Assembly: GCF_005153485.1 (NCBI RefSeq)
Contig: NZ_CP039740.1
Location: forward strand, 3,351,001 to 3,415,000
From: Pseudolabrys sp. FHR47
Lineage (GTDB): Bacteria; Pseudomonadota; Alphaproteobacteria; Rhizobiales; Xanthobacteraceae
Reading direction: 5' to 3'
DNA: 64,000 bases
Shown here: positions 35,046-44,197 of the stretch, in pieces
How the letters are laid out: every line of letters starts with the position of its first letter
Position numbering within the stretch: position 1 is the first letter of the stretch
Notes under the pieces: generated by a model
What the model saw: the letters and a program-made list of their open reading frames with translations, nothing else
What the model was told of the DNA's origin: nothing
The model's database searches: none
Program-made: the position numbers and the translations under genes

Positions 35046-37132
35046 GAACGCGCTCCGAAAACGGTGATAAGGAGATTGCCGAGGGCGTCGACCTCGACAA
35101 TGTCGCCGGGCAAGACGACGGTGGTTGAGGCATGTTCCTCAATCAAGGCGGGACCTTCGGCGCGATTTCCGGCCAAAAGCGCCGCGCGCGCGAATGTCGG
35201 GGTCTCGACGAAGCCAACCTCCTCGAAATAAGCCCGCCGTGTCCCGGTATGCGCTTCCTTCGGCGGCACGGCGGTGCCGGCCGCGATCTTTTCCAGGCCC
35301 GGTTTCTCGACAACTCCGGTCACCGTGGTGCGCAAGCTGGCGATTTCCGCACGCTCGCTCGGAGCCGACGTGCCGTATCGTTGCAAATGGACCGCGTCGA
35401 ACAGCGCCTTGATGGCGGCCCGATCCCCGGCGTCGAACAATTCCTGCGGCACATCGACCGTCACCGAATGTTCCTGGCCGACATAACGCATGTCGAGCGC
35501 ACGGCGCACGGTAACTTCTTGCGGCGCAATCGCCGATGCATCGATCGCGGCGCGACCTTCCGCTTCAAATTCGGCAAAAGTCGCTTCCAGGGCGGCGAAG
35601 TCGAGTTGCTCCAGCGAGATGAACCAGGTGCGCACGAAATCGTAGCGCAGGTCCGAGAACAACATGCCGAAGGCCGAGAAATGCCCGGGCGCTCGCGGGA
35701 TGATGACGGTCCGGATACCGAGCTCGCGCGCCACGGCAGTCGCATGCAGAGGACCAGCGCCGCCATAGGCCACCAGCGCAAAGCTGCCGGCGTCGAGCCC
35801 GCGCTCGGTCGTGACGCCTTTCACAGCGTAGGACATCTTCGTCGCGGCGATGCGCAGGATGCCATTCGCGGCATCCGTCGTGCTCAGGCCCAAGGGCGTC
35901 GCCACGCGATCGGCCATGGCCTTTTCAGCAGCCGCAACATCCAGTTTCATCTCGCCGCCGAGGAACCGGTCGGCACCGAGACGGCCGAGCAGCAGATTGG
36001 CGTCGGTGATGGTCGGCTCGGTGCCACCCCGTCCGTAGCAGGCCGGGCCAGGCTCCGCGCCGGCGCTTCGCGGACCGACATGCAAGGCGCCGCCATGCTC
36101 AACGCGCGCGATGGAGCCGCCACCTGTGCCAACCTCGAAGATATCGATGGTGGCCACCTGGATCGGCAATGCGCGATCATAGCTGCCGATCAAGGCCTGT
36201 CCCGTCGTTAGCGCCCGGCCATTGAGAATGACGCCGGCTTTCGCCGTCGTCCCGCCCATGTCGAAGGCGATCGCATTGTCCATGCCCAGCGCGTGACACA
36301 TGGCCTGGGTTCCGATGACGCCCGAAGCCGGACCGGATTCGAGAATCCGGATGCATTCGGTTCTCGCTTTGTCGAGTTCGAACAGACCACCGGTCGACTG
36401 GACGACAAGGAAATTGCCCTTGAACCCCTCGCCTTTGATGCGCTGGCCAATCTCCGTGAGATAGCGCTGCACGCGGGGGCCGATAAAGGCATTGGCGACC
36501 ACGGTCGAACACCGCTCGAATTCCCGGTATTCCTGCGAAAGCTCATGCGATGCCGATATGAACACGCCGGGCAGCCGCCGTTGCAGGATTTCCTTGGCGC
36601 GCAACTCATGCGCCGGATTGCGGTAGCAATGAAGGAACAGGATGGCGACCGCTTCGATCTTCTCGCGCGCCAGCACATCTGCAAGCGCTTCGAGTTCGGT
36701 TTCGTCCAGCGGCTTGAAAACACGGCCGTCGGCATAAAGCCGCTCCGTCACCTCGTAGCAGTACTCCCGGGCGATCAGCGGCGCATGCTTCTGGAAGAAC
36801 AGATTATAGGCGTCCGGCCTGTTGATACGGCCGATCTCGTAAACATCGCGAAAGCCGCGGGTGGTGATGAGGACCGTTCTCGCGCCGGTCCGCTCCAGCA
36901 TCGTATTGATGGCCACGGTGGAGCCGTGCAAAAACAGGCCGGCCTCCGAGAACGCAGTGCCCGCTTTCCCGACACCCGCCTCGATGCCCTCAACCATCGC
37001 CCGCGGCGTCGACAGGCTCTTGCCGAGAAGGAGCCGCTTGTTGGTCTGATCGAAGGCCGCAACATCGGTGAACGTGCCGCCGATATCGGCCGCCAGCCGC
37101 AGGCGCGGCTGCATCTCTTCCCTGTTTGTCAT
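35042..37132 (-). CDS. hyuA: Hydantoinase/oxoprolinase family subunit A
   Basis: A 696-residue ATP-binding subunit of the ASKHA fold. The phosphate loop is ADIGGTFTDVAAFD at residues 14-27, followed by HGSTVAINTMLER and the central AFDMGGTTAKAGV. The start at 37132 overlaps the stop of the FAH gene by one base. Upstream in-frame sequence is antisense-frame noise inside that gene. Subunit B follows directly, so the pair forms the complete enzyme; the third subunit of acetone carboxylase types is absent. Confidence 0.93.
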   Translation of the reverse strand: MTNREEMQPRLRLAADIGGTFTDVAAFDQTNKRLLLGKSLSTPRAMVEGIEAGVGKAGTAFSEAGLFLHGSTVAINTMLERTGARTVLITTRGFRDVYEIGRINRPDAYNLFFQKHAPLIAREYCYEVTERLYADGRVFKPLDETELEALADVLAREKIEAVAILFLHCYRNPAHELRAKEILQRRLPGVFISASHELSQEYREFERCSTVVANAFIGPRVQRYLTEIGQRIKGEGFKGNFLVVQSTGGLFELDKARTECIRILESGPASGVIGTQAMCHALGMDNAIAFDMGGTTAKAGVILNGRALTTGQALIGSYDRALPIQVATIDIFEVGTGGGSIARVEHGGALHVGPRSAGAEPGPACYGRGGTEPTITDANLLLGRLGADRFLGGEMKLDVAAAEKAMADRVATPLGLSTTDAANGILRIAATKMSYAVKGVTTERGLDAGSFALVAYGGAGPLHATAVARELGIRTVIIPRAPGHFSAFGMLFSDLRYDFVRTWFISLEQLDFAALEATFAEFEAEGRAAIDASAIAPQEVTVRRALDMRYVGQEHSVTVDVPQELFDAGDRAAIKALFDAVHLQRYGTSAPSERAEIASLRTTVTGVVEKPGLEKIAAGTAVPPKEAHTGTRRAYFEEVGFVETPTFARAALLAGNRAEGPALIEEHASTTVVLPGDIVEVDALGNLLITVFGARS

Positions 37133-38067
37133 TACGATTCCGCAACCATCTGGGTCGTCAGCACGCCGCAGCCTGCCACTTCGATCTTCACGACATCGCC
37201 TGCTTTCAGGAACTCGCCGCGCGGCATGCCGACGCCCGCCGGCGTTCCTGTGGCGATGACGTCGCCGGGAAACAGCGTAAAATGACGGCTCAGATAAGCG
37301 ATCTGCTCCGCAATGCTGAAGACAAGACGGCTCGTGTTGGAGTCCTGCTTGAGCACGCCATTGACCCAGAGCTTGATCGCCAGGTTGTTGGGGTCGGCGA
37401 TATAGGCCGACGGCGTCAGCCACGGCCCCATCGGCGCGGCGTCCTCGAAACACTTCTGACCGATCCAATCCATGCCGAAAGGCGAGCCCTCTCGCTTCAT
37501 CAGATCGCGGGCCGACAGATCGTTCATGATCGTATAGCCGGCAACGACGGAGTGGGCGTCGCCTTCCGACACATGACGGCACTTCTTGCCGATCACGACA
37601 CAGAGTTCGGCCTCCCAATCGACCTGCTTCGAGAACGACGGCAGGCGCGCCTGCGCGCCGCTCCCGATGATGCCGCTGGCGCTGTTCTTCATGAAGAAGT
37701 ACGGATCCTTGGCCTTCTCCATCGAAGGCGCCTTGCCCGTGACTTTCTTGGCAACCTCCGCCATTTCTTCGAGATGGTCCCAATAGTTCGCGCCGGCACA
37801 ATAAAGTGCGCCCGGGTAGAGAATTGGCGCGAGCAAGGTCACATCGCCTTCCGGAATGCCGGCGGCCGGGTCAGCTTTCTGTGCCGCGGCGCCGAAAAGG
37901 GCGTGCGCTTTGTCCCACTCCTGGAGGATGCCGAGCACGGTATGCGGATTGTCCAATTCGCCGGCCAGCGCTGCCGCGGGGTAAATGCGATCCTTGATCT
38001 TCAAGCCTGATTGAGGCTTCCCGTCCGATTGAGTGAAACTGACAAGTCGATAGCCGTCGTTATTCAA
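37132..38067 (-). CDS. Fumarylacetoacetate hydrolase family protein
   Basis: A 311-residue FAH-fold enzyme. The metal site Glu-x-Glu lies in DWEAELCVVIGK, and the fold signatures SARDLMKREGSPFGMDW and FTLFPGDVIATGTPAGVG are intact. Relatives cleave or isomerise 3-oxo acids and 2-hydroxy-dienoates, or decarboxylate oxaloacetate-type substrates. In this cluster it is translated just before HyuA and probably processes a ring-opened keto acid. Confidence 0.92.
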   Translation of the reverse strand: MNNDGYRLVSFTQSDGKPQSGLKIKDRIYPAAALAGELDNPHTVLGILQEWDKAHALFGAAAQKADPAAGIPEGDVTLLAPILYPGALYCAGANYWDHLEEMAEVAKKVTGKAPSMEKAKDPYFFMKNSASGIIGSGAQARLPSFSKQVDWEAELCVVIGKKCRHVSEGDAHSVVAGYTIMNDLSARDLMKREGSPFGMDWIGQKCFEDAAPMGPWLTPSAYIADPNNLAIKLWVNGVLKQDSNTSRLVFSIAEQIAYLSRHFTLFPGDVIATGTPAGVGMPRGEFLKAGDVVKIEVAGCGVLTTQMVAES

Positions 38068-38188
38068 TGAAGTCTCCTCGATTTTCCACCCACGGAGTTG
38101 AAGAGCCGCAGGGCATTTTTTCAGAGAGCCGATGAGCGGCCGAACTAATCCAGCCGCTCATCGCCAACATTCACGCATCCCTTCGTGA

Positions 38189-39556
38189 TCAAGGCGCCAC
38201 TTCTTCGAGAACGCGCCCACGTGTCTCCACCGCGAAGAAGAGGATCGCCAGACCGCCCACAACTGCGGCGACGGCAAACATCAGGAAGACAGATGTGAGA
38301 TCGCTTGCGCCGAGGATCCAGCCGACCAGCGTCGGACCGACAATGGCGCCGATACGCAGCCACGCGCTGCCGACGCCCATGGCCATCGCCCGCATGCGTG
38401 TCGGATAGATTTCCGGCACATAGAGATAAAGGCCGCTGAGCAAGAACGATATGAAGAAGAGGCCTGTACCCGCCAGGATGACGACATAGATCGGCGCGAC
38501 CGTCAGTGCGATCTTCCAGAGGACTCCGAGGGCGATTGCGCTGCCGAAGAAGCCGATCATGAACGCGGCGCGACGGCCGATGATGTCGACCAGGAACGCC
38601 GTCGCGAAAACACCCAGCAGGCTGGCGACGCTTCCGGCCAAACCATATTGCAAGGCTTGGGCAACCGGCACCTTGAGCACGGTGCGATAGATCGTCGGCA
38701 TCCAGGTCAGAAGCCCGTAGCCGACGATGGACGTGCACAGCATCACCAGCCAGACAGAGACGGTGCGCGCGGCATATTGCCCCTTGAACAGGCTCGCAAA
38801 GGTCGCCTTTTCCTTGATCAAAGCCGGAAACGAGCTGGCCAGCGGCGGGAGCACCGCGCCCGCTTTGGTCACTTCGCCTTCGATCTTCTCAACGACCCGG
38901 TTTGCCTCGTCCACGCGGCCCTGGCTCGCAAGCCAGCGCGGCGACTCAGGCATGAGCCAGCGCAGCCAGACGGCCAGGATCGCCGGCAAGGCGCCGATGA
39001 TGAACATCCATTGCCAGCCGAGGTTGGGGACAATCCAGATGCTCACAAGCGATGTAATGACGATGCCGATGCCGAAAGCCGATTGCAGGAAAATCACAAT
39101 GCGGCCCCGGAATCGGGCGGCCGAAACCTCGTTCATGTAAGTGGCGGCGACCGGAACCTCACCGCCCAATCCCAATCCCTGGATCGTGCGGAACACGAAG
39201 AACGACAGGTAGTTCCAGGAGAACGCACAGGCGAGGCTCATGACCGAAATGACGAGAACGGTTGCCCGCAACGCGCCGCGCCGGCCGATCCGTTCCGCAA
39301 GCCAGCCGAAGCCGATCGCACCGATCATCTGACCGACATATCCGGCAGAAATCAGGAAGCCGATCTCCGCCGGGGCGATCTTCCAAAGCCCGACCAGAAT
39401 GGGAAGGACGAATGCAATCGCAAGCGAATCGAAGGCGTCAGAAAAATGCGCCAAACCCGCGATCGCCATCATGCGTGTATGCCAGCGTGACAACGGCAAA
39501 CGTTCGACTCGCGCTGAAATCGACTCTTCGGTGTTCTGTTTGATCATTTGATCCAT
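38189..39556 (-). CDS. MFS transporter (NiaP/AAHS-like organic anion:H+ symporter)
   Basis: A 455-residue inner-membrane transporter with 12 predicted helices. The major-facilitator loop motifs are GWLAERIGRRGALR after helix 2 and MPESPRWLASQGR after helix 6, the latter typical of sugar-porter and aromatic-acid families. The start at 39556 is chosen over 39568 because GGGGGAAACG lies just upstream. It most resembles niacin/benzoate-type carriers, hinting that the imported compound is an aromatic or N-heterocyclic acid. That is inference from family resemblance only. Confidence 0.88.
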   Translation of the reverse strand: MDQMIKQNTEESISARVERLPLSRWHTRMMAIAGLAHFSDAFDSLAIAFVLPILVGLWKIAPAEIGFLISAGYVGQMIGAIGFGWLAERIGRRGALRATVLVISVMSLACAFSWNYLSFFVFRTIQGLGLGGEVPVAATYMNEVSAARFRGRIVIFLQSAFGIGIVITSLVSIWIVPNLGWQWMFIIGALPAILAVWLRWLMPESPRWLASQGRVDEANRVVEKIEGEVTKAGAVLPPLASSFPALIKEKATFASLFKGQYAARTVSVWLVMLCTSIVGYGLLTWMPTIYRTVLKVPVAQALQYGLAGSVASLLGVFATAFLVDIIGRRAAFMIGFFGSAIALGVLWKIALTVAPIYVVILAGTGLFFISFLLSGLYLYVPEIYPTRMRAMAMGVGSAWLRIGAIVGPTLVGWILGASDLTSVFLMFAVAAVVGGLAILFFAVETRGRVLEEVAP

Positions 39557-39628
39557 CGTTTCCCCCATGTGTCCGGTCCGTTCGGACCATTTTTTCGTGT
39601 GTCAAAACTCGTTCAGGCTGAAACGCAA

Positions 39629-40279
39629 CTAGACGTCCTCGAACATGGCAATCCGGTGCGCCTCGAACGCTTCGCTTTCCGGCCCGCTATAGGGCGTGTC
39701 AGCCGACATCGTCTGATACGCCGCGACGAATTTGTTTCGATAAGGAGCGCCGCAATAGTGCGCCGGTTTGACCCGGTCCCAGAGCACGTAGCCCTTGTCG
39801 TCAACGCAATCGGCGTTGACAGAGGCAGCAACGAGCCTGCCGCAAACCATGAGGCGGCCGTCGCTCCACTCCTTTGTCCACTCGACTTTGCATTCGAAGT
39901 GCCGGGGGCATTCGACAATCCGCGGCGGTGCAACATCGACGGCGGGAAAGGCGGTGAAGCCCGCTTTCTCAAGCTCATTCGTGCCGCGCGCGAAGGGCAG
40001 CCCGACCGTCATCACCTTGTTGAGCATGTCGCGGTCGAACGTCGGCAAATTGACGACGAACTCACCGGTCGACAGGACATTCTCGGCCGTGTCGTTGCCG
40101 CGCGTCGTCGTGAAAGCGAGATAAACCGGGCTATGAAGAACGCGTGTGCAAGTTCCAAAGGCGGCGGCATTCACCCTTCCTTGGCTGTCCACCGTCGTGA
40201 TCACGGCAAGACAGGAAGACGGCGCAAAGAGCCGATCCCAGTACTTCTCGGGCTGATTGAGAACATGCGGCGCTGCCAT
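39629..40279 (-). CDS. Flavin reductase-like FMN-binding split-barrel protein
   Basis: A 216-residue protein of the flavin reductase (DIM6/NTAB) family. LAVITTVDSQGRVNAAAFGT near residues 24-43, then LAFTTTRGNDTAENV, and FVVNLPTFD form the FMN-binding pattern. Such proteins supply reduced flavin to two-component monooxygenases or act as oxidoreductases. No oxygenase partner is encoded in the cluster. It is the first minus-strand gene, divergent from the LysR regulator. Confidence 0.9.
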   Translation of the reverse strand: MAAPHVLNQPEKYWDRLFAPSSCLAVITTVDSQGRVNAAAFGTCTRVLHSPVYLAFTTTRGNDTAENVLSTGEFVVNLPTFDRDMLNKVMTVGLPFARGTNELEKAGFTAFPAVDVAPPRIVECPRHFECKVEWTKEWSDGRLMVCGRLVAASVNADCVDDKGYVLWDRVKPAHYCGAPYRNKFVAAYQTMSADTPYSGPESEAFEAHRIAMFEDV

Positions 40280-40397
40280 ATAAATCCTTGGGACCGGTCA
40301 GCCGCCTTTGGCGGTCACGACCAGCCCTCCCTTTTGCGATCGCGTCTCACGGCGCGATTTGGACAACAGCATTGGCCGCTGTTGAGCATAAAGCAAT

Positions 40398-40412
40398 TTC
40401 ATAATATTCATA
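40398..40412. promoter_or_regulatory. AT-rich direct repeat in flavin reductase/LysR gap
   Basis: TTCATA repeated with a three-base spacer (TTCATA-ATA-TTCATA), 33 bases before the LysR start codon in the 165-base divergent gap. It may be part of a LysR binding site or a -10 region; the gap is distinctly A/T-rich. Confidence 0.35.
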
Positions 40413-40444
40413 TCGGCATTAGCTACACTAATGGGCGTCGCACC

Positions 40445-41422
40445 ATGAATCTGAGGCAAGTCGACCTGAACCTCCTCACCACCTTCGAGGAGTTGATGAC
40501 CCAACGCAGCGTGTCCCACGTTGCGGAACGCCTTGGCGTCACGCAACCGGCCATCAGCCACTCGCTCAACAAGTTGCGTCTGCTGTTTGGAGACCAGTTG
40601 CTGGTCCGCGGTCCCGGCGGCATGCAGCCGACGGCCCGCGCGATCGCTTTATACCCTCAGGTCAGGGAGGCGCTGGCAAGTATTCACTCGTTGCTGAGCA
40701 CGACGATTCTGTTCGACCCCGCGCATTCGGAGCGAACGTTTCGCATCTCGATGACCGATGCCGTGATTGTCGAAGCGCTGCCCTTCATCATCAGGCGCAT
40801 TCGGCAGAGCGCGCCAAACATCAATCTCACGATTACAGCCTCGGTCGCGCAAGACGATACCCAGCGCCTGAACGACGACAAGGTCGATCTCGCGATCGGC
40901 GTGTTTCCTCACGTCGAAGCAAACCTGATATCCCGTGAGCTTTATCGCGATACGATCGTTTGTATCGCGGACAAGAACAACAAACTTCTGAAAAATGGGC
41001 GGCTCGACCTTAGTTCGTATCTGTCATCGCCCCACATCACTGTCGGACCGGATCATGACACCGGACTTCAACTCGACGTCCTGATGAATTCGCTTGGAAT
41101 TGGCCGGCGCATCGTCGCGGCGGTGCCACATTTTTTGAGCGTACAGTCACTGATCGGCGGCACCGATCTCGTTGCCCATACGCGGCGGCGGCTCTTGTCG
41201 ATTTTTAGAACCACCAACGATCTTGCGATCTTCCCCGTCCCTCTGCCGATGAAGGTGCCGGACCTCGAATTCGTTCAGCTCTGGCACAGACGATACGATG
41301 GCGACCCGGGCCATCGCTGGCTTCGCGACATGGTGCTGGAAGCGATCAGGACGGCCCTGCCCGATCCGGCGCGGCGCGCGCACAATGCAACCCGTAAGCA
41401 TCGTAAGAAGAAGGTGAGATAA
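40445..41422 (+). CDS. LysR family regulator of the catabolic cluster
   Basis: A 325-residue regulator with an N-terminal winged HTH (SVSHVAERLGVTQPAISHSL followed by NKLRLLFGDQLLVR) and a type 2 periplasmic-binding-like effector domain. The opening MNLRQVDLNLLTTFEELM resembles the NodD/NahR group, which sense aromatic compounds. A basic tail (KHRKKKVR) closes the protein. It is divergent from the flavin reductase gene heading the minus-strand cluster, the usual place for its activator. Confidence 0.92.
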   Translation: MNLRQVDLNLLTTFEELMTQRSVSHVAERLGVTQPAISHSLNKLRLLFGDQLLVRGPGGMQPTARAIALYPQVREALASIHSLLSTTILFDPAHSERTFRISMTDAVIVEALPFIIRRIRQSAPNINLTITASVAQDDTQRLNDDKVDLAIGVFPHVEANLISRELYRDTIVCIADKNNKLLKNGRLDLSSYLSSPHITVGPDHDTGLQLDVLMNSLGIGRRIVAAVPHFLSVQSLIGGTDLVAHTRRRLLSIFRTTNDLAIFPVPLPMKVPDLEFVQLWHRRYDGDPGHRWLRDMVLEAIRTALPDPARRAHNATRKHRKKKVR

Positions 41423-42191
41423 AGCCGTATTGGCTTACCCGAACGACTGGTGTGAACTTTGCCTACGCAAGGTCGGTATTCGGCCAGACTCGGATGTAGC
41501 CTTCAATCATCGCGATGTCGACTAACCCGATTTCTGCAACGGAGCGCGCGCAGCGGCGCGGCTTCGTCCGAACATGGCGGCAGCCAACCCGGCGTGAAAC
41601 TGAATCGGCCGGTCGATTTCTGCGATGCAGGAAAAGCGCGTGTTGGCGGCGTGGAGCGGTACGGTCTTGAAGGTGAAGCGCTCGCCGATCTGCCGTTGCG
41701 CCGCTGCGACATAAGACGCCGAGTCCGCGAGGACTGCGATTTTGCCGGCGACAAAGGATCGTCGCGCCTGACCCAGAGCGAGGTTGGGCATGTCCGACTG
41801 GCCGAAAGATTCAAGCGTCTTCAGCGGCCGGTGGTGATGCCCGGCCGCTGGTCGGCGCCGCAGCCGGCCACTACGTCTCCGAGCATCTCCTCCCCATCCG
41901 GCGCCCTCGGCATCAGTTGGGGCGGTACAATTAACGAGACCGCGCAAAATCTCGCCCGGCGCAACAGCATGGACAATCGCGTCGTGCTGCTATGCAGCGG
42001 CGGCTGGCGCAAAGCACGCTTGTCAACCCCTACGACAATGCAGCGATGATGGCGCGCGCCCTAGATGCCACAAGCCATTACGTCACCGCGCCAATGTTCG
42101 CCGAGTCGCAAGAGATACTTTGGCCCAAATCATTTCGCGGAATCGACTAGAACCCTCCGCTATTTCAGCGACCGAGCGCGTCAGTCGTAGA
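41423..42191. other. Decayed intergenic region
   Basis: A 769-base stretch between the LysR gene and the aldarate operon with no intact gene. It holds a binding-protein remnant on the minus strand (41522-41800). On the plus strand near 42019 a short frame reads LVNPYDNAAMMARALDA, faintly like trehalose-6-phosphate synthase. The stretch looks like several deleted genes joined together. Confidence 0.55.
41522..41800 (-). pseudogene. Remnant of an ABC sugar-type substrate-binding protein gene
   Basis: On the minus strand, DMPNLALGQARRSFVAGKIA, then VLADSASYVAAAQRQIGERF and TFKTVPLH, resembles the domain-linking part of UgpB-type extracellular binding proteins. No signal peptide or N-terminal domain is found upstream, and the frame ends shortly after, so only a fragment of about 90 codons remains. 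Confidence 0.5.
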
Positions 42192-43694
42192 CTAATCCTC
42201 CTGGAACGCCTCTTCTCTCGTCTTGCGGATCATCGGTAGCAACACGACGGCTAGCGCGATGGCCGCCAGTATCAGCATCGTCAAACTGATCGGACGGGAC
42301 ACAAATATCGTCGGGTCGCCGTGGGACAGTACCATGGCACGACGCAGATATTCTTCCATCATAGGACCGAGAATAAAGCCGAGCAGCAGCGGAGCGGGCT
42401 CGCAGTCGAGCTTTGCGAAGACGTACCCAAGCACGCCGAACAGGGCCATCAGGTAAACGTCGAAGTCGGCGTTATTGAGCGAGAAGACGCCAATCGCGCA
42501 GAATACGAGAATCGCCGGATACAATAAGTGATACGGCACCGTGAGCATCCGCACCCATAGGCCGATCATGGGCAGGTTGAGCACGACGAGGAAGAAGTTT
42601 CCGATCCACATCGAGACGATGACGCCCCAGAACAGAACCGGTTGCTCCGTCATCACCTGCGGGCCAGGCTGGATACCCTGAATGATCATTGCGCCGATCA
42701 TCAGGGCCATCACCGGATTGGAGGGAATGCCGAGAGTCAGCATCGGAATGAAGCTGGTCTGAGCGCCGGCATTGTTCGCCGACTCCGGCGCCGCTACGCC
42801 TTCGATGGCGCCCTTGCCGAAGTTCGCGGAATTCCGCGATACGCGCTTCTCCAGCGAATACGCGGCGAACGAGGCTAGCATCGCACCGCCGCCCGGCAGA
42901 ATGCCGAGCGCCGATCCGAGCACTGTTCCCCGCAGAACGGGCGCAACGATCTGCTTCAAATCGGCGAGCGTTGGCCACAAGCCCGTTATTTTCTTGCTGA
43001 AGACGTCACGGACTTGCTCGTTTTCCAGGTTGCGGATGATTTCACCAAGGCCAAACATGCCCATGGCCACGATCACGAAGTTGATGCCATCGGCCAACTC
43101 GGGAACGTCAAAGGAAAAACGCGGCACGCCCGATGTCACGTCGGTGCCAACCAGCCCGAGTAACAGCCCTAGGATGATCATCGCAACGGCCTTGAGCAAC
43201 GAGCCGTGCGCAAGAATGACCGACGCGACCAAGCCTAGCACCATCAGCGAGAAATACTCCGAAGGCCCGAACTTAAGCGCGACTTCCGCCAGCGGCGGCG
43301 CGAACAAAACGAGCAGCACGGTGGCGACCGATCCGGCAAAAAAAGAGCCTAGCGCCGCTGTTGATAGCGCAAGCCCTGCCCGGCCCTGCCTGGCCATTTG
43401 ATAGCCGTCGATCGCTGTAACGACGGATGACGATTCACCTGGCAGATTGATGAGAATGGCTGTCGTCGAGCCACCATACTGCGCGCCGTAGTAAATGCCG
43501 GCGAGCATAATAAGCGCTGAGACAGGCGGCAGGCCGAACGTGACCGGCAGCAGCATCGCGATTGTCGCAGTAGGCCCCAGACCGGGAAGAACGCCAACGA
43601 GGGTACCGACAAACACGCCACCCAGGCAATAGAGGAGATTGATCGGCGTAAGAGCGACCTCGAGGCCGATGTACAGATTGGCTAACAATTCCAT
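42192..43694 (-). CDS. tctA: Tripartite tricarboxylate transporter large membrane subunit TctA
   Basis: A 500-residue inner-membrane protein with about 12 helices. The TctA signatures are GVLPGLGPTATIAMLLPVTF near residues 39-58, GIYYGAQYGGSTTAILINLP, and the second-half repeat LGILPGGGAMLASFAAYSLE. The start at 43694 follows a short gap after tctB. It uses the proton or sodium gradient to import a ligand delivered by a Bug receptor. It is the last gene of the ten-gene operon. Confidence 0.94.
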   Translation of the reverse strand: MELLANLYIGLEVALTPINLLYCLGGVFVGTLVGVLPGLGPTATIAMLLPVTFGLPPVSALIMLAGIYYGAQYGGSTTAILINLPGESSSVVTAIDGYQMARQGRAGLALSTAALGSFFAGSVATVLLVLFAPPLAEVALKFGPSEYFSLMVLGLVASVILAHGSLLKAVAMIILGLLLGLVGTDVTSGVPRFSFDVPELADGINFVIVAMGMFGLGEIIRNLENEQVRDVFSKKITGLWPTLADLKQIVAPVLRGTVLGSALGILPGGGAMLASFAAYSLEKRVSRNSANFGKGAIEGVAAPESANNAGAQTSFIPMLTLGIPSNPVMALMIGAMIIQGIQPGPQVMTEQPVLFWGVIVSMWIGNFFLVVLNLPMIGLWVRMLTVPYHLLYPAILVFCAIGVFSLNNADFDVYLMALFGVLGYVFAKLDCEPAPLLLGFILGPMMEEYLRRAMVLSHGDPTIFVSRPISLTMLILAAIALAVVLLPMIRKTREEAFQED

Positions 43695-43708
43695 CGTAGT
43701 CTCTCCCC

Positions 43709-44167
43709 TCAACCACCAAGCCACGGGCCGCGGATAGGCATCGGCAGACCGAGCAAATAAACAAATACAACGGCGCAAAACGCCGCCAGACCGACTGCCA
43801 GCACTAGCGTTGGCATCAATTTGAAGTGCTGGCTTGCGAAGGCGCTTACCGCAACCAAAACTGCCGTGGCAACCACCACGCCGGCGTGACGCACGAGAAC
43901 ACCAAAGAGCAGTGTGCCCACAATCACAAGAACGAGCCCTTTGAACGTAAATCCTCGTGGCGGCTCTTCCGTTACAGCGACGCCTCGAATACCGATGATC
44001 ACCCCGATAACAAGGAGCGCACTGGCAAGAACGATCGGAAAGAACGCCGGTCCCATGCGGCGCGCGGAGCCAAAATTGTAGTCCTTCGCCAGCCAGAGAA
44101 ACCCAATGCTGAACAGAATGAACAGCAACCCTGCGAAAAAGTCTTTTTGGCTCTTTATGATGCTCAT
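43709..44167 (-). CDS. tctB: Tripartite tricarboxylate transporter small membrane subunit TctB
   Basis: A 152-residue protein with four membrane helices, of the poorly conserved TctB family: MSIIKSQKDFFAGLLFILFS, then GPAFFPIVLA. The ATG at 44167 has GGGAGG seven bases upstream and is preferred over a GTG two codons earlier. It is required with TctA for transport and is encoded between the receptor gene and tctA. Confidence 0.9.
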   Translation of the reverse strand: MSIIKSQKDFFAGLLFILFSIGFLWLAKDYNFGSARRMGPAFFPIVLASALLVIGVIIGIRGVAVTEEPPRGFTFKGLVLVIVGTLLFGVLVRHAGVVVATAVLVAVSAFASQHFKLMPTLVLAVGLAAFCAVVFVYLLGLPMPIRGPWLGG

Positions 44168-44197
44168 GTTCACCTCCCAACGACCTCCATTACGACT

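Noticed and set aside
35042..37801. Extended HyuA of 919 residues starting inside the FAH gene
   Set aside because: The first 223 residues are an off-frame reading of the FAH-family gene; HyuA homologues begin at the ATG at 37132.
41459..42049. 196-codon plus-strand frame after the LysR gene
   Set aside because: No family resemblance; the minus strand retains a recognisable binding-protein fragment.
42192..44180. TctA extended to 662 residues
   Set aside because: The extra N-terminus is an off-frame reading of tctB; the TctA pattern starts at 43694.
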